Assembly (NCBI GenBank): GCA_030150405.1
Contig: JASLFU010000040.1
Span: 1-12,148, forward strand
Source: Ignatzschineria sp.
GTDB lineage: Bacteria > Pseudomonadota > Gammaproteobacteria > Cardiobacteriales > Wohlfahrtiimonadaceae
Direction: 5' to 3'
Length of the DNA: 12,148 nt
Shown here: piece by piece, positions 10,327 to 12,148 of the stretch
Position numbering within the stretch: the stretch's first letter is position 1
Layout: each line of letters starts with the position of its first letter
Notes under the pieces: generated by a model
Told to the model about the DNA's origin: nothing
Database searches by the model: none
What the model saw: only the letters and a program-made list of their open reading frames with translations
Translations under genes and position numbers: made by a program

Positions 10327-11562
10327 TTACTCATCTTCCTTAGGAGCCTTTTTTCTTATTATATTTGTTATTTGCTCGTGTAGAGACTCAGGTTTATCAG
10401 AGTCCTTAGAAAGTATAGTGGCAGCATTAAATGAAATGGCATCAATAGTAGAATCTAAGAGCTTATTGGTAAGAGCATCTTGATCATCTTCTATATTGAG
10501 TGTATCAATTTGCTCTTTAAAAGCGAGATACGATTTGGCGAGAGCCTCTTTATGAGCATACTCTTGTTGCAAGCGTGTAAATTGCTTATTTTTTAATGAA
10601 AAGTGTATAGCGAGCCATATTAGTGGTGCAATCGCTGATATGCGTAGTGAATAAAAACTAAAAATATCGATCCATGAGCTTACTGTTTTCTTTTCAGAGA
10701 GGAAAACTTCATTAAAAACGATAGAAATAAGTACTGCGGAGATGAGGAATACGCTCACCAAAAAGCCAGTATGTGATTTTTGAATAGGCTCATCACAAGA
10801 CTCCTTTAGATCTTGATATGAAGATGCCAAGTTAACAGTCGTAGCGCCAGTTAGTAGTGTGTTAATTTCTGCATGTATCGATGAGTATTGTTTTTTGTGA
10901 TTATCAATTAAGACTTGTAACTCTTGTTTGCGATCATCAAATTCTTGTTTGAGTCCCTGAATGGCATCAGTTCCCTCCTCATCGTCTGCTTTTTTACCGA
11001 AGACCTTTGTATGAAATTGATTTAAATCTTCTCTATTGTTTTCAAGGGTGGTAAGGATTGATTTAGCCTCAGATAATTTTTCTTTTATCTGAGTATTAGT
11101 AGCTTGTATTTCTGCCTGAGTCTCTTTAATTTGATTTTTAATTGATTTCTCATTCCCTAACAGAAGTTGATGATACTTTTCGATTTCATTTTTTGTATTA
11201 ACGATATCTTTTTTGTGAGTTGAAATAGTCTGATTTAAGCCTTTCGTGTTTTCATCGCCATAAATTTTAATATAGAAACTATGCAGCTTTTGATTTTGAT
11301 CTTGGACTGTTTCATGTTCATTTTGTAGCGTTTGCAAGATCTCAGCTGCTTCTTTTATATTAGCTTCTAGCTCTTGTTGGAGTCCACCCGTATAAGTAGC
11401 CTGACTATCTTTTGAGTCTTCTTCAGGCATTCCAAAGACATTCTCACTTTGAGTTTTGAGCCGATCTAACAGCTGCTCTATGCTTTCTGGATTAAGCTTG
11501 TCCAGTCGTTCTTCAATTTCCCGAATTCTTTCTTCCATATCTAAAATTTTGTCATCAGTCAT
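10327..11562 (-). CDS. Orphan coiled-coil membrane protein with internal repeats
   Basis: I do not recognise a named function. The 411-residue chain has a long charged, coiled-coil-rich N-terminal part (1-235) with heptad-like E/K/L/I content. It is punctuated by three related motifs: ENVFG...GLQQEL (40-65), F-Y-I-K-I-Y-G...GLNQTI (96-113) and F-H-T-K-V-F-G...GLKQEF (183-208). The latter two are preceded by L-x-T-L-x-N-x-x-E. After INTLLTGATTVNLASSY (233-249) come two hydrophobic helices (about 266-287 and 302-323), and then a conserved-looking R-L-Q-Q-E-Y-A-H-K-E-A-L-A-K-S-Y segment (330-345) and an acidic/basic C-terminal tail. No signal peptide is seen, so it is probably anchored in the inner membrane with most of it cytoplasmic. 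Its DNA is more AT-rich than its neighbours. AGAGGG (complement of 11571-11576) is the ribosome binding site, eight bases from the ATG. Real gene: confident; function: unknown. Confidence 0.85.
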   Translation of the reverse strand: MTDDKILDMEERIREIEERLDKLNPESIEQLLDRLKTQSENVFGMPEEDSKDSQATYTGGLQQELEANIKEAAEILQTLQNEHETVQDQNQKLHSFYIKIYGDENTKGLNQTISTHKKDIVNTKNEIEKYHQLLLGNEKSIKNQIKETQAEIQATNTQIKEKLSEAKSILTTLENNREDLNQFHTKVFGKKADDEEGTDAIQGLKQEFDDRKQELQVLIDNHKKQYSSIHAEINTLLTGATTVNLASSYQDLKESCDEPIQKSHTGFLVSVFLISAVLISIVFNEVFLSEKKTVSSWIDIFSFYSLRISAIAPLIWLAIHFSLKNKQFTRLQQEYAHKEALAKSYLAFKEQIDTLNIEDDQDALTNKLLDSTIDAISFNAATILSKDSDKPESLHEQITNIIRKKAPKEDE

Positions 11563-11563
11563 G

Positions 11564-11581
11564 AACTTAACCCTCTAAGTT
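11564..11581 (-). promoter_or_regulatory. Hairpin holding the orphan gene's ribosome binding site in its loop
   Basis: AACTTA (11564-11569) and TAAGTT (11576-11581) are perfect inverted repeats with the 6-base spacer ACCCTC. In the leftward mRNA the loop reads GAGGGT, which is the Shine-Dalgarno core of the orphan gene. A stem this close to the start codon could modulate translation; alternatively the dyad is a DNA operator. Confidence 0.4.
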
Positions 11582-11640
11582 TTAAAGATAAACAAAGTAT
11601 ATCAGCAGGTTGTAGGTTAAGTTGCTATTGCCTCTTCTCT

Positions 11641-11653
11641 AAGTTTAAAACTT
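11641..11653 (-). repeat. AAGTTT-A-AAACTT dyad just past the recG stop
   Basis: A 6-bp inverted repeat with a one-base centre lies between recG (stop at 11656-11658) and the orphan gene (start 11562). It is A/T-only apart from two bases and too tight for an RNA hairpin. It could be an operator for the downstream orphan gene. No clear recG terminator is visible in the 93-bp gap. Confidence 0.3.
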
Positions 11654-11655
11654 GG

Positions 11656-12148
11656 TTAACTCCAAATAAAATCCCCACTCTCACCGATCCAGCGATCGAT
11701 CAGTTTTTGGCTGGTGGTGTTATTTTCTAAAATCTTTTCCGAAAGCTCTGAGGCTTGCTCAATAAGATCGGCGTGATAGAGCAGATCCGCCATTCTAAAG
11801 CGAAACTCCCCTGTCTGACGAGTGCCGAAAATTTCGCCAGCGCCACGAAGCTCAAAATCACGCTCCGCAATCTCAAAGCCATTGGTGGTCTCCTGCATAA
11901 TTGCTAAACGCTCCTGCGTAATCTGAGAGAGGGGCGGGGAGTAGATCAGCAAGCAAAACGACGCTTTTGATCCTCGACCAACACGCCCCCGAAGCTGATG
12001 CAGTTGAGATAACCCCAAGCGTTCGGCATTCTCAATCACCATAATGGAGGCATTTGGCACATCAACCCCCACCTCAATAACGGTAGTAGCCACTAAAATA
12101 TCGAGATTATGTGCCTTAAATTCCGCCATAATCGCCTCTTTTTCCGCA
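11656..12148 (-). CDS. recG: ATP-dependent DNA helicase RecG, C-terminal part (5' cut by window)
   Basis: The leftward frame stays open to the right edge of the window, so this is the last 164 residues of a larger protein. RecG reverses stalled forks and branch-migrates Holliday junctions. Visible are helicase motif V (V-A-T-T-V-I-E-V-G-V-D-V-P-N-A), the I-E-N-A-E-R-L-G-L-S-Q-L-H-Q-L-R-G-R-V-G-R-G segment containing motif VI, and the RecG-specific E-R-D-F-E-L-R-G-A-G-E-I-F-G-T-R-Q-T-G (TRG) region. The upstream residues AEKEAI fit the typical RecG approach to motif V, so the internal ATG at 12129 is not the start. The wedge and motifs I-IV lie beyond the window. The tail ends normally with a TAA. 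No clear terminator separates it from the orphan gene 93 bp downstream, so some read-through is possible. Confidence 0.95.
   Translation of the reverse strand, partial: AEKEAIMAEFKAHNLDILVATTVIEVGVDVPNASIMVIENAERLGLSQLHQLRGRVGRGSKASFCLLIYSPPLSQITQERLAIMQETTNGFEIAERDFELRGAGEIFGTRQTGEFRFRMADLLYHADLIEQASELSEKILENNTTSQKLIDRWIGESGDFIWS

Noticed and set aside
10327..11562. Phage-defence or toxin system built on the orphan gene
   Set aside because: There is no partner nuclease, ATPase, nucleotidyl transferase or antitoxin nearby; the gene stands alone between recG and a housekeeping-type flavin protein, so defence is only a guess.

Overview
This is an ordinary chromosomal stretch of a Gram-negative gammaproteobacterium of moderate GC. 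It holds thirteen genes, two of them cut by the window edges, plus several well-formed terminators. A close RhtC-type exporter, a YfeX-type peroxidase, an LprI-like periplasmic protein, a Kdo hydroxylase acting on lipopolysaccharide and a recycling kinase for murein sugars all fit that placement. My guess for the group is a Cardiobacteriales-like organism (Ignatzschineria/Wohlfahrtiimonas type), but that rests on general impression only.

Layout. Bases 1-3360 read rightward: the end of anmK, a doxX family membrane gene behind a structured leader, kdoO, rhtC and a small DUF2798 membrane gene. Between rhtC and the DUF2798 gene lies a gap with two perfect DnaA boxes facing each other and a tandem 8-bp repeat. 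A bidirectional terminator at 3426-3461 closes this half. Bases 3480-7082 read leftward: a GntR/FCD regulator with an unusual DNA-binding domain; a two-gene unit of a serine carboxylesterase followed by a coenzyme A disulfide reductase-type flavoprotein; and a Nudix hydrolase. The Nudix gene is divergent from yfeX (7321, rightward), which ends in a textbook terminator. A monoacylglycerol lipase/Est30-type esterase follows rightward and converges on a leftward LprI-like gene. Next come a small FMN-barrel (PNPOx-like) gene, a leftward AT-rich orphan gene for a coiled-coil membrane protein, and the 3' end of recG at the right edge.

How the genes fit together. Most units are single genes with their own promoter and terminator; only the esterase/CoA-disulfide reductase pair looks like a real operon. 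A loose theme is envelope and redox upkeep: murein recycling (AnmK), Kdo hydroxylation, amino-acid export, thiol/disulfide balance, a heme peroxidase, flavin-barrel and Nudix proteins. I see no phage, transposon, CRISPR, tRNA or rRNA.

The least explained item is the 411-residue coiled-coil membrane protein at 10327-11562. It is clearly more AT-rich than its neighbours, carries three diverged copies of an internal (V/I)(F/Y)G...GL(K/N/Q)Q motif, and has a ribosome binding site in the loop of a predicted hairpin. The DnaA-box pair, the regulator with a degenerate helix-turn-helix, and the leaders of doxX and rhtC are the other places worth a second look.
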